A stretch of DNA of 64,000 nt from assembly GCA_030653035.1 (NCBI GenBank), contig JAUSAB010000045.1, positions 32,649-96,648 of the forward strand. Reading direction: 5' to 3'. Each line of letters begins with the position of its first letter. Positions within the stretch are counted from its first letter, which is position 1. Positions 1-8,523 of this stretch are shown piece by piece. Source of the DNA: Desulfocapsaceae bacterium. GTDB lineage: Bacteria; Desulfobacterota; Desulfobulbia; Desulfobulbales; Desulfocapsaceae. A model generated the notes under the pieces. It ran no database searches, had not been told where the DNA came from, and saw nothing but the letters and a program-made list of their open reading frames with translations. The position numbers were made by a program, and so were the translations under genes.

Positions 1-189
1 TTCATCGGTACAAGTAGGAAAAACGAAAGTGCATTAAATATAACGTGTTACCTGTTATTTAATCAGCATATTTCGTCTTGTCTATCAAGACATCGTCACC
101 CGCCAGTCATCGCACAAGAAGCTATCACAAAATCATGTCTCCTTCTGCGATTCACTCTGGCATGATTCGCATGTAAAAGAGGCTTGCAT

Positions 190-714
190 ATGAAAAGATT
201 CCATCGAATTCATAACCTACCGATTATATCAAGCATTTTTCTGTTTACATTGTGTTCCAACGCTCTGACACTGCAAACATGCCTTGCGGAAAATAAAGTT
301 GTTCATAAAACCCATGATCAACGGATCAACAAAGCAAGAGCAGAGATGCAATATACAAACAGGGGGACTAAAATCTATAATTATCAGGAGATTGATAAGT
401 ACAGCGATTCTTTAGTCGGAGACAAGATAGGTATCATCGATTTTGAAAAAGAAGATTATGAGCATGTTCGTGAAGTCAATAATTCTGTTATTATAAAAGA
501 TGATGTTGATTCAGAAAAAGATTATTTAGGCATTGGTGTGGTTGAAGCTAACACCCCAGGAAGAGTAAAAAAAATCAATAATGATGTCACCATTACAGGT
601 GATATCAATGCCGATGGAGAAGATGTTGAAATAGGGATCGTACGGGTGGAACAGGGAAGCGTGGAAAGTGTAAACAACACGACCAAGATAGAAGGAAAAA
701 TCACTATCGATTAG
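190..714 (+). CDS. Secreted repeat protein of unknown function
   Basis: A 174-residue protein with a clear signal peptide (hydrophobic stretch about residues 10-31, likely cleavage after CLA near residue 33). I chose the ATG at 190 because an AGAGG ribosome-binding site lies 7 bases upstream; a TTG at 184 is also in frame. The C-terminal half holds three degenerate repeats of 32-35 residues. Each begins with an IG[IV][IV] motif (near residues 80, 115 and 148) and continues to an NN pair and a V/T-x-I-x-G-type strand, a pattern typical of repetitive beta folds. Part of the repeat reappears in the phospholipase-like protein at 2784-3632. With the CsgG-like lipoprotein downstream, an exported or surface structure is plausible. 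I do not recognise a named family. Confidence 0.6.
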   Translation: MKRFHRIHNLPIISSIFLFTLCSNALTLQTCLAENKVVHKTHDQRINKARAEMQYTNRGTKIYNYQEIDKYSDSLVGDKIGIIDFEKEDYEHVREVNNSVIIKDDVDSEKDYLGIGVVEANTPGRVKKINNDVTITGDINADGEDVEIGIVRVEQGSVESVNNTTKIEGKITID

Positions 715-784
715 TTGAGAGCATCAACTGTTGTGTAAATGTAGGACAAATACCCATTCTACTCAAAAATCAGGGGAAGAGATA

Positions 785-1081
785 ATGATGAATGACACAA
801 AAGGCATTATAGGAAGTTTATTAGACCTATCTTTTTCTGAATTAATAACCACAAAAATCATAAAAATACTCTATATTATTGCGATATTATTTTCAGGACT
901 CATAAGCATAGCAATGATTATTGCTGGTTTTTCTGATTCCTTCTGAAGCGGACTTGGTACGCTTTTATTATCTCCAATAGTTTTCTTTACTCAAATTTTA
1001 TTCGCACGAATATGGATGGAGATGATAATCGTAGTGTTTAAGATCGCTGAAAATACAAACCGTTTAGTTGATAAAAATTAA
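785..1081 (+). pseudogene. DUF4282 membrane protein interrupted by an in-frame TGA
   Basis: The reading frame from ATG 785 (GGGGAAGAG ribosome-binding site just upstream) encodes two hydrophobic helices and is stopped by TGA at 944-946. Read through that codon, the frame continues to TAA at 1079-1081. It then gives a complete protein of about 98 codons with the order expected for DUF4282: a helix after KIIKILY, a short Gly/Ser loop, a second helix, and the conserved ending VFKIAENT. The TGA falls in the loop, where TGG (Trp) would restore the frame by one base change. It may be a true pseudogene, a sequencing error, or a gene making only the first half. I see no good reason to read the TGA as selenocysteine. 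Confidence 0.65.
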
Positions 1082-1167
1082 GGGGAAAGCATATCCCCCC
1101 TCCTGAAGTGCATCAGCCATGCGCCCATTGTACTCACAACGTAAGCCATTTTCCATTTCGGTTTTCT

Positions 1168-2769
1168 ATGAAAAAGTTACATCTCATATTTATCATCACA
1201 CTTCTCCACATGATAACGGGGTGTGTCCCGAGTGTGGCACCAAAACTTTCTGAGGAGGAGAAACAAGAATTTGAAGCGAAAAAGCATGTTAAGTCTTCAA
1301 ACACGGATTACGCTGAAGCGCTTCGCAAAATAGGCACTAAAATAAACACCCTGAATACCGATAGAAAATTAGTTCAGCCCAAAAATATCGGTAACACAGC
1401 GGGAGGGAACGAACTCCCTTTCAATCTGACCAACATGGTCATCAACAGTGTCAGCGAACTTGCAGGCTCAAAACTGATTGTTGTTCCCTACGATCCAGAA
1501 TATATCTACAATGACTCCATGACCGGTGGCAAAGGCTCACGATCACTTCCCAATATTATTATCGGTGGTTCTATCACTGAATTTGATAAAGATATCGAAG
1601 GTGACAATTCAAGTATCAATATTGATGTTCTCTTTAGTCATGCGGGAACACAAGGCGATGCCGGGGCCGGCATGGGAGGCGGAAAAAAACTTTCTCGGGT
1701 AGTCATTGATCTCTACTTGTTAGACTATAAGACCCAGACTGTCATTCAGGGAATGCATATATCCAACACGATTCATGTCCTTGAGCTTGAGAAAGATCGT
1801 GATTTTGGATTTGCCATGTGGGGAAGCGGCATTGGCATAGAAGGACGAATTGAACGCAAGCAAGGATTTCACAAGGCCATACGAAACCTAGTTGAATACT
1901 CTATCTTACAATTATTTGGAAAATACTACAAATTACCCTACTGGCAGCTTCTTGATGTGCCAATGCAGGATCAATTTGTGACTGAACACATAATTAAAGC
2001 ATATTATTCCAAGTCACTTGAACAACAACAAGCAGACATTGACACCATGTTGACACAGCTTGGCATAGGTACCAATAATACAGACCGTAATACCAGAATA
2101 AATACATTTATCAGCAAATATGGTTTGCAATGCCAGAGTTCTCAACTCGATCAGGTTTTTCTTCATTTGTTCATTCAATCCTCATTCAGAAGTCCCGCAC
2201 CCTACCAGCAAGATCTAACACAAAACACACAAGTGAATGCCGCCTCCAATGGCAGTATATCTCAAAATCAACCCCAGCCACCACAAAATATTACTCAACA
2301 GCAAACGCCAGAGAATAAAATATCTTCCTCGCCAAATTCTAAAAACACCATCAACGAAATAACAACTAAAATTTCAGCAGCCTTGACAGACGGGACAGCC
2401 CTGTCACAGGCTGTTACTCAGGCAAAAAAATTAGAAATAGTGGTAAAGAGTCTCAAAAAACTAAGTATCGCATCACCACCCCATCAAGAACAGCTTGCTT
2501 CAGCGACAACCGCATTAAATGAGGCAAAAAATGAAAGAGATAAACAACTTAAAATCTATTACTCGGATATCGTCGGCCTGGGCAAATACCCGCAACAAGA
2601 TGTCAGTGCTGGCTTGCCAGAGATTCAAAAACGCAACCTGACAAACCGAGAAAAAATTATTGCTACCCTTTTACAAAATCATATAAACAACTTGAGCAAT
2701 AACACCAGCTATGCTTCTTCCCTGTTACTGGCCGATTTCCAACGAGAATTTACCTCTTTCACAGATTAG
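1168..2769 (+). CDS. CsgG-like outer-membrane lipoprotein with long C-terminal extension
   Basis: The ATG at 1168 gives a 533-residue protein with a lipoprotein signal (MKKLHLIF..., lipobox ITGC, Cys19). A longer frame from 1108 would put the signal sequence inside, so it was rejected. Residues about 60-270 resemble the CsgG/HfaB curli-type secretion channel family: the strand IIIGGSITEFDKD, then VVIDLYLLDYKTQTVI, a glycine-rich segment and an amphipathic helix ending LPYWQLL. CsgG proteins form outer-membrane pores that export amyloid or adhesin subunits. The last 250 residues are Gln/Asn-rich and then helical, and match nothing I know. It lies 14 bp upstream of the phospholipase-like gene, suggesting one operon. 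The family call is by pattern and moderately sure; the export role is inferred. Confidence 0.6.
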   Translation: MKKLHLIFIITLLHMITGCVPSVAPKLSEEEKQEFEAKKHVKSSNTDYAEALRKIGTKINTLNTDRKLVQPKNIGNTAGGNELPFNLTNMVINSVSELAGSKLIVVPYDPEYIYNDSMTGGKGSRSLPNIIIGGSITEFDKDIEGDNSSINIDVLFSHAGTQGDAGAGMGGGKKLSRVVIDLYLLDYKTQTVIQGMHISNTIHVLELEKDRDFGFAMWGSGIGIEGRIERKQGFHKAIRNLVEYSILQLFGKYYKLPYWQLLDVPMQDQFVTEHIIKAYYSKSLEQQQADIDTMLTQLGIGTNNTDRNTRINTFISKYGLQCQSSQLDQVFLHLFIQSSFRSPAPYQQDLTQNTQVNAASNGSISQNQPQPPQNITQQQTPENKISSSPNSKNTINEITTKISAALTDGTALSQAVTQAKKLEIVVKSLKKLSIASPPHQEQLASATTALNEAKNERDKQLKIYYSDIVGLGKYPQQDVSAGLPEIQKRNLTNREKIIATLLQNHINNLSNNTSYASSLLLADFQREFTSFTD

Positions 2770-2783
2770 ATAATCATCTGGCC

Positions 2784-3632
2784 ATGTTAAAGAATAAAAT
2801 AACAATGTTCATCATTGCATTATGTTTTTTCATTTTTCCAATGCACAATGGAAACGCTACCGAAGATGACGGTTTAAGCTCATTAGAAGTCGTCGAGGCT
2901 CCCCAGCAAAATAAATCAAACGCCAAGCAAAAGGGCTTATATGAGCCACAAAACAAAGAACAAGCATTGATGAAAACTGGAGAAACCCCGTTTAGTAAAC
3001 AAGCAGGGATTGAGGGCGGGGATGGTCAGGGACAGGGGCAGATAAAACAATTTCAAGTCACATCTGAGAATACGATAGAAGGGTCGATTACTGCTAAGGG
3101 TAAATCCGATGTTTCTATTGGCTCGACTCATTTGGGGGAGAAAAAGGACGGGACAAATAAAAACCCCGGCGTAATCGGTGGATATATTGACCCCAATTTA
3201 TGTTCAAAAACCGATAAATGCCAGTCTGCAAATTGCTCAAGAATTAACGAAAAAGGGGAGAAGGAAAAATGCCACATTGTTGATGGCTGCTCAATTCCTG
3301 ATTCGGCTGCTTTTTTATTTAATAATCTTGAGATATTTGGGGAAGCTGAAGACTGTTGTGACGATCCAAAGGGCTTACCTTGCAATAATCATGATATGTG
3401 TTATCAAACTTGTGGCAAATCAATTCCGCAAAGCATGGCGGCTTCTATGTTAGCAAAGACCAAGTGTGATACTGCTTTGTTAGCAGATGCAACCCTTGCT
3501 TGCTTAAAAGTACCTTTAGCATGGGATAAATGCTTTCACGAAGCGGAACTGCTTTTTACCGGTGTTGGTATTGGTGGATGGGAACCATGGTTCTCACGGC
3601 AATTCGAATTTGGATGTGGATGGCCAATATGA
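2784..3632 (+). CDS. Secreted protein with group XII-like phospholipase A2 domain
   Basis: A 282-residue protein with a signal peptide (hydrophobic residues 5-20, likely cleavage near GNA-TED, 25-26). Residues about 165-280 look like a phospholipase A2 domain: CC at 191-192, an Asp pair 193-194, then C200-NN-H203-D204-M-C206-Y-Q-T-C210-G-K, a CD at 228-229 and more paired cysteines at 240, 250 and 278. The His-Asp pair is the catalytic motif of secreted PLA2, which hydrolyses the sn-2 ester of phospholipids. The CYxTCGKS stretch and the later ELLF segment recall vertebrate group XII PLA2 more than other groups. Residues 95-112 carry a motif shared with the repeat protein at 190-714. The gene overlaps the next by 4 bp (ATGA). 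Enzymatic activity is inferred. Confidence 0.65.
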   Translation: MLKNKITMFIIALCFFIFPMHNGNATEDDGLSSLEVVEAPQQNKSNAKQKGLYEPQNKEQALMKTGETPFSKQAGIEGGDGQGQGQIKQFQVTSENTIEGSITAKGKSDVSIGSTHLGEKKDGTNKNPGVIGGYIDPNLCSKTDKCQSANCSRINEKGEKEKCHIVDGCSIPDSAAFLFNNLEIFGEAEDCCDDPKGLPCNNHDMCYQTCGKSIPQSMAASMLAKTKCDTALLADATLACLKVPLAWDKCFHEAELLFTGVGIGGWEPWFSRQFEFGCGWPI

Positions 3633-4801
3633 ATAAAATTAAAGAGATTTTATTCTTCATCTTTATCATATCTACATGTAGTTTTATTACATTTTTAGAT
3701 ACAGCAAAGGCAAACACAGTTTTTTCAAACAATACTATCAGTTTTGAGCTAACTAATGAGATATGGTTAGGGAAGATCGTCCAGAGTAAGAGTAAAAACA
3801 TATTTTGGGGCCTTGGGTTCAGCAAAAATACTCATAGTTCATTTTATCAATTATTGAAATTCAGTGAACAAGGTGTTGAAAAAATTTCAGAATTACCTCT
3901 TTCTACCGATGAAATTCAAAATCCTTATCTACATATCCGTCAAATAATTTTCTTCAAACTCATCAATGACAAACTGTTCATTGGCATAAAAAAACTTAAC
4001 AATAACATTCAGATTGTCATTGTTGACACCATCAGTTCGACAAAATCACCTCAAACTATAAACTTAGAACCGCTCACAAACTCTGAATTATTATTGAGTA
4101 AACAAGGGGATATATATTTACTTGGTTTAGAAAAAAATAATTTAATAATTCTGCAGAAAATAAGCGAAAAAGGTGAAATAGTATCCAAAAAATTTAGTTT
4201 GAAGCCAGGGCAAATCAAGGGCATTAAAATAAGTGCGGCACTATTGCTCGATGATTTTATTTACTTGTCTATTATAGGCAATCCAAACAACACCAACACA
4301 ACAGAACTGCTAAAAATAGACATTAATGGTTCTATACAAAAAAATACCACCATTGAGGGGATAATATTCAAACTCTACCCAACAATGAAGGACCATTTGC
4401 TTGCCATAAAATCTGGTGAGACTCTTAACGATAATGCAGAAGCAATGATTTTTGCAAATACCTTAACAAAAAAACAAACTTACAGCCTCCCCTCATTTTA
4501 TGATATTATTCGATATGAAGGTAGCATCTCTCCAATCAACGACGGCGGGATATTTTACATCAAACAAATATCAGAAAAACCAGGAGATGAGGCCGTTAAT
4601 GTATTTCGATATAGTTACAATCAAGCCCCTGTAACCTTGGCACAGATACAAAACAAAAGTGAGCAAAAGAGTGTCGTCTACAATATAATCAATACGAAAA
4701 CTGACAATATGCTCACTCTTGGCATTTCATATGAAGAGATCAACGACAATAAATCGCAAAAATTCTTCAAAATTTACGAAATCGACACGCCAAGCAATTA
4801 A
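3629..4801 (+). CDS. Exported protein of unknown function
   Basis: Starting at ATG 3629, whose ATGA overlaps the stop of the phospholipase-like gene, this encodes 390 residues with an N-terminal signal peptide (hydrophobic residues 7-24, likely cleavage near AKA, about residue 29). A frame open from 3530 lies inside the previous gene and was rejected as start. The mature part is rich in short alternating hydrophobic strands with repeated ISEKGEI- and LLLDDFIYLSI-like segments, which suggests a beta-propeller or similar fold, but I recognise no family. Translational coupling points to a role with the phospholipase-like protein, such as immunity, chaperoning or surface attachment; this is a guess. 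The gene is strikingly A+T rich, and its stop codon overlaps that of rlmB on the other strand. Confidence 0.6.
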   Translation: MNKIKEILFFIFIISTCSFITFLDTAKANTVFSNNTISFELTNEIWLGKIVQSKSKNIFWGLGFSKNTHSSFYQLLKFSEQGVEKISELPLSTDEIQNPYLHIRQIIFFKLINDKLFIGIKKLNNNIQIVIVDTISSTKSPQTINLEPLTNSELLLSKQGDIYLLGLEKNNLIILQKISEKGEIVSKKFSLKPGQIKGIKISAALLLDDFIYLSIIGNPNNTNTTELLKIDINGSIQKNTTIEGIIFKLYPTMKDHLLAIKSGETLNDNAEAMIFANTLTKKQTYSLPSFYDIIRYEGSISPINDGGIFYIKQISEKPGDEAVNVFRYSYNQAPVTLAQIQNKSEQKSVVYNIINTKTDNMLTLGISYEEINDNKSQKFFKIYEIDTPSN

Positions 4802-5601
4802 GCCCTTCTCTGCCGGAGCATCTCAAACATGATCACTCCGGCAGCAACGGAACTGTTCAAGGAATCCAGAGTCCCCTCCATGGGGATGGAAATTAGCACA
4901 TCACACTGCTGACGCACCAGGGGTCTGATTCCCTGGCCTTCGCTGCCGACGATGACACAGACGGGAAGGTTAAAGTCCGTTTTATAGATGGACTGGGCGG
5001 CCTCATCCTTGACGGCCCCGAAGATCCAGGCCCCGGCCTTCTTCAATTTTTGCAGGGAAGTGGCCAGGTTTACCACCTGACAGATATCGATATGGGAAAT
5101 GGCCCCGGCCGAAGCCTTGGCCGCCGTCCCGCCGAGAGGGGCGGAGCGCTCGCGGGTGATCAATACCCCGCTCATGCCGGAGGCGTGGGCGGAACGGATA
5201 ATCGCTCCCAGATTATGCGGGTCCTGCATGGAATCAAGGACAATCAGCCGGGGTTTCTCACCTCGTTCAACCCCGGCCGCAAAGTTGGCAAGCAAAGTCT
5301 CGAAAGGAAGCAGCGGAACCTGACTGGTCCTGGCCACAATCCCCTGATGACGGGCCTGGGTTGCATCCGGGCCCGTCAGTTGAATTGAAGAAACAAAGGA
5401 GAGTTTTATGCCTGCGGCCTTGGCCAGCTCAATAATCTCTTCCCGTTTGGCCCCTTTGCGATCATTATGGAGGATGACCTCACTGATCCGCTCCGGCTCC
5501 TGCTGCAAGGCCTCATAAACAGGATGCGTACCCCAGAGCAGATCCTCATCCATACGAAGCGCGCGACTCTGCCCCTGCCTCTCAACCTTCTTCTCTTTCA
5601 T
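4798..5601 (-). CDS. rlmB: 23S rRNA 2'-O-ribose methyltransferase RlmB
   Basis: A 267-residue SpoU/TrmH-family methyltransferase that transfers a methyl group from S-adenosylmethionine to a guanosine ribose of 23S rRNA. An N-terminal substrate-binding domain (about 20-100) is followed by the knotted catalytic domain. The three family motifs are visible: DPHNLGAIIRSAHASG (N130, R136), VIVGSEGQGI (217-226) and DSLNSSVAAGV (246-256). The start ATG overlaps the gmk stop by 4 bp, so it is the last gene of the rfaE1-yicC-remA-gmk-rlmB run. Base composition jumps from A+T rich to about balanced at its 3' end, marking the border of the accessory cluster on the left. Confidence 0.93.
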   Translation of the reverse strand: MKEKKVERQGQSRALRMDEDLLWGTHPVYEALQQEPERISEVILHNDRKGAKREEIIELAKAAGIKLSFVSSIQLTGPDATQARHQGIVARTSQVPLLPFETLLANFAAGVERGEKPRLIVLDSMQDPHNLGAIIRSAHASGMSGVLITRERSAPLGGTAAKASAGAISHIDICQVVNLATSLQKLKKAGAWIFGAVKDEAAQSIYKTDFNLPVCVIVGSEGQGIRPLVRQQCDVLISIPMEGTLDSLNSSVAAGVIMFEMLRQRRA

Positions 5602-6212
5602 AGCTCGCTCAAAATCTCAATGGATTGGCCTGTCGGCAAACGATGCCCCCGGCTGCGCTCAGCAATCACAATGGCTCTCAGAGTATCAATGGCCTGCTCC
5701 AGACGATCATTGATAATCAGATATTCATAATCAACTGCGGCCTGCATCTCTTTACGGGCATTCTTTAATCTGAGGAGAATCGTCTCTTCACTATCGGTTT
5801 CCCGGCCGCGTAAACGTCGTTCCAGTTCCGATAAAGAAGGCGGGGAAATAAAAAGCGAGGCCGCAGGGATAACCGCAGAATTGCGAAGAATTGCCGCGCC
5901 TTGAACATCAATATCAAGAATAACATCAAGCCCTGTGGCCAGTTGGGCAAGCACTGCCGGCCTGCTGGTTCCGTACAGATTGCCGTGAACCTCGGCCCAT
6001 TCGAGAAAAATTCCCTGCTCCCGCATGGACTCAAACCGGGCACGACTGACAAAATGATAATCAACGCCGTCCACTTCGCCGGCACGCGGCAATCGGGTGG
6101 TATGAGAAACAGAAAAAGCCAGACCCGGCAGATCTGCCATCACCTTCTTCAATAACGTGGTTTTGCCGGCCCCTGATGGCGCTGAGAGGATAAATAATTT
6201 TCCGGTGGTCAT
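5598..6212 (-). CDS. gmk: Guanylate kinase
   Basis: A 204-residue P-loop kinase that phosphorylates GMP to GDP with ATP. The Walker A loop SAPSGAGKTT lies at residues 10-19 and the GMP-binding segment SHTTRLPRAGEVDGVDYHFV at about 36-55. The length is normal for bacterial Gmk. It overlaps remA upstream and rlmB downstream by 4 bp each, showing translational coupling. The order yicC-remA-gmk is conserved in many Firmicutes and deltaproteobacteria, which supports all three calls. Confidence 0.96.
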   Translation of the reverse strand: MTTGKLFILSAPSGAGKTTLLKKVMADLPGLAFSVSHTTRLPRAGEVDGVDYHFVSRARFESMREQGIFLEWAEVHGNLYGTSRPAVLAQLATGLDVILDIDVQGAAILRNSAVIPAASLFISPPSLSELERRLRGRETDSEETILLRLKNARKEMQAAVDYEYLIINDRLEQAIDTLRAIVIAERSRGHRLPTGQSIEILSEL

Positions 6213-6508
6213 GGCTCGTCCTGTTGCCCCTGTTTCCGCGGCTGATGATATTCGGCAAGATGATATTCCGTCTCCAGCGCCGCCATACGCTGCCCAATGG
6301 TATCCGGCTGCACCGATGACAGGATAAGATGATTGGAATCCATAATCAGCATCGAACGGGTCCTTCTCCCCTCGGTCGCGTCAACAAGTTTTTCCGCCTG
6401 CTTGGCCAGTTCTTTCAGCTTTCTGGATGGCGCCGAACCGGCATTAATCACGGCAATGATCCGCTCAATGGCAACCGTGTTGCCAAAACCGACATTAAGA
6501 AGTTTCAT
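6209..6508 (-). CDS. RemA-like DUF370 protein
   Basis: A 99-residue member of the DUF370/RemA family. It matches B. subtilis RemA along its length: LLNVGFGNTVAIERIIAV at the N-terminus, then LVDATEGRRTRSMLIMDS and SSVQPDTIGQR. B. subtilis RemA is a DNA-binding activator of matrix genes; the role outside Firmicutes is not established, so no symbol is given. About 15 extra residues (Gln/Glu-rich) follow the usual end. It overlaps gmk by 4 bp and follows yicC, the conserved order in several phyla. Confidence 0.85.
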   Translation of the reverse strand: MKLLNVGFGNTVAIERIIAVINAGSAPSRKLKELAKQAEKLVDATEGRRTRSMLIMDSNHLILSSVQPDTIGQRMAALETEYHLAEYHQPRKQGQQDEP

Positions 6509-6545
6509 CCCTTGTCACCTTTAACAAGAACATTAATACGCAAGA

Positions 6546-7436
6546 TCACTCAATATTCTGAATCTGTTCCCGCATCTTCTCCAACTCACTCTTCAACTCC
6601 ACCGTGAGATAGGCCACAGCCGCGTCATTGATCTTCGAGGCAATGGTATTGACTTCACGCAAAAATTCCTGGAGAAGAAAGTCCAGCTTTCTGCCAACAG
6701 CCTCTTTCTCAGTGAGAAAGGACTGAAACTGGCCGATATGACTTTGCAGCCGAACAATTTCTTCTGTGACATCAGTTTTATCGGCCAGGATTGCCACCTC
6801 CTGACATAAGCGTTGCGGGTCAAGCTGCACATTGCCCAGCAGTTTTTGCAGCCGTTCACCAAGGAGCTGTTCACGCTGTCTGAGCAGTTCAGGAATTGCC
6901 GCCTCAATCTTTTCAATAGTTTGGGTAAATCCCTGCAACCGCGCCAAGAGATCCCGGACCAGGGCCGCTCCTTCCTGTTGACGCATGTTTTCACACTCAA
7001 CCAGGGCCTGATCAAGGGCCTGATCAAGAAATAGCCAGGCCGCCTCAATATCTTCATTTTGCTGTTCCTGCACCAACACTTCGGAACGTGAGGCCACAAA
7101 AGCAACAGAGGCCGGATCAGTTGTTGCCTCAACCCCCAACTCCTGAGCAATTTGGGCCATGGCAAGTTTATAGGACCTGACCAGCTCCAGGTTCACATGC
7201 ATCTTCACCAGATCGGAAAAATCGCCACCCACCGCCAGCAACAAATCGACCCGACCTCGCTGGTGAAAGCCGCTCACCTTTTTCCGGACCCGTTCTTCGA
7301 GCGCGGCATATCCCTGAGGCATCTTGATCTTCAGGTCAAGATAACGGTTATTGACACAGCGCACTTCCGCCATCCATACCCGACTACCAGACGCGACCTC
7401 CCCCCGGCCAAAGCCGGTCATACTTTTGCAAGCCAT
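6546..7436 (-). CDS. YicC-family endoribonuclease
   Basis: A 296-residue YicC/YloC protein. The family signature SMTGFGRGE is at residues 5-13 and the C-terminal DUF1732 region (REVNTIASKINDAA) is intact. Family members are now described as metal-dependent endoribonucleases that help degrade small or structured RNAs; that is knowledge of the family, not visible here. Gene order rfaE1-yicC-remA-gmk-rlmB and gaps of only 11-37 bp indicate one transcript. Confidence 0.9.
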   Translation of the reverse strand: MACKSMTGFGRGEVASGSRVWMAEVRCVNNRYLDLKIKMPQGYAALEERVRKKVSGFHQRGRVDLLLAVGGDFSDLVKMHVNLELVRSYKLAMAQIAQELGVEATTDPASVAFVASRSEVLVQEQQNEDIEAAWLFLDQALDQALVECENMRQQEGAALVRDLLARLQGFTQTIEKIEAAIPELLRQREQLLGERLQKLLGNVQLDPQRLCQEVAILADKTDVTEEIVRLQSHIGQFQSFLTEKEAVGRKLDFLLQEFLREVNTIASKINDAAVAYLTVELKSELEKMREQIQNIE

Positions 7437-7447
7437 TCTTCCCTCTT

Positions 7448-8446
7448 TTATAAATGTTCACCCTTGAGTTCGGCCAGGATCTCCGCACCGCTGACGGTCG
7501 CAGTCCCGATCTTACCGACCACAATCCCGGCCGCCACATTGGCAAGGGCTGCCGCCTCGGCAAATGTTGCCCCGGCCGCAAGTCCCAGGGCCAGAGTGGC
7601 AATCACTGTATCGCCTGCGCCCGTCACATCAAAGACCTCACGGGCCATGGTGGGAATAGTCACAAGTTCCTTTCCGGTCTCGAGCAGAGACATCCCCGCC
7701 TCACCACGGGTGATCAGAACTGCCTCGCAGGAAAATTTATTCCGCAGGATTTTTGCCGCCTGCATCAACTCCTGCTCATTGGTAATCTGCAGACCTGACA
7801 TCTTTTCCGCCTCAAGATGATTGGGGGTAATAATGGTTGCCCCTATGAACCGGTCCGCTTGAGCAGGTTTCGGATCAACCACCACCGGAATCCTGCGGCC
7901 GCTCTCCTGCTCTACCTCGCGAACCTTGCACAGCAAATAGTTCATCAAGGGTTGTGAGATAACCCCTTTATAATAATCAGAGACAATCACCACATCAAAA
8001 TCAGCAAGATTCTGATCGATATAATCGCGCATGGCGCCAATGGTTTGTTCGGAAGGGGCACCTGTCTGCTCCCGATCAAAACGGACCACTTGCTGGCCAT
8101 GTGCAACCACCCGGGTCTTCACCGTGGTCGGCCGTTTCCCTTGGACAAGTCCCTGACTGGAGGCGCCAAGGTCTGCCAGCAATTGTCGCAGGCGGCCACC
8201 CATGTCATCATTGCCGATAATACCACACAGAGTCGCCTGCCCACCGAGGGAATAGATATTATGGAGGACATTGGCCCCCCCGCCCAGCAACATCTCTTCT
8301 CTTGTCACATTCACAACCGGTACCGGAGCCTCAGGCGAAATCCTGGTCACCGTACCCCAGATAAAGTGATCGACAATAATATCGCCGATCACCATGATCC
8401 TGGTTCCGGCAAACTGCGGCACGTATTTCATTAATCGGGTATTCAT
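7448..8446 (-). CDS. rfaE1: D-glycero-beta-D-manno-heptose-7-phosphate kinase (RfaE domain I)
   Basis: I chose ATG 8446 (332 residues, starting MNTRLMKYV); an in-frame start at 8491 would add 15 non-conserved residues. It is a PfkB-type sugar kinase with LGGGANVLHNIYSLGG near the N-terminus and the catalytic signature DVTGAGDTVIATLALGL near the C-terminus. RfaE1/HldE kinase phosphorylates heptose 7-phosphate at C1 in ADP-heptose synthesis for the lipopolysaccharide inner core. Only the kinase half is present; the adenylyltransferase half (domain II) is absent from this frame and must be encoded elsewhere. Confidence 0.9.
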   Translation of the reverse strand: MNTRLMKYVPQFAGTRIMVIGDIIVDHFIWGTVTRISPEAPVPVVNVTREEMLLGGGANVLHNIYSLGGQATLCGIIGNDDMGGRLRQLLADLGASSQGLVQGKRPTTVKTRVVAHGQQVVRFDREQTGAPSEQTIGAMRDYIDQNLADFDVVIVSDYYKGVISQPLMNYLLCKVREVEQESGRRIPVVVDPKPAQADRFIGATIITPNHLEAEKMSGLQITNEQELMQAAKILRNKFSCEAVLITRGEAGMSLLETGKELVTIPTMAREVFDVTGAGDTVIATLALGLAAGATFAEAAALANVAAGIVVGKIGTATVSGAEILAELKGEHL

Positions 8447-8523
8447 CCACTCAACTCCACTCAACCGTTTACAACAAAATAACATCGTCATCGGGTTGGC
8501 AAAAACAACATAATCAGGAATGA

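Noticed and set aside
944..946. TGA read as selenocysteine in DUF4282
   Set aside because: Family has no known selenoprotein and no SECIS-like hairpin is evident just downstream; TGG to TGA is simpler.
5050..5388. Open frames on the plus strand over rlmB
   Set aside because: Shadows of a well-supported gene, with no ribosome-binding site or family match.
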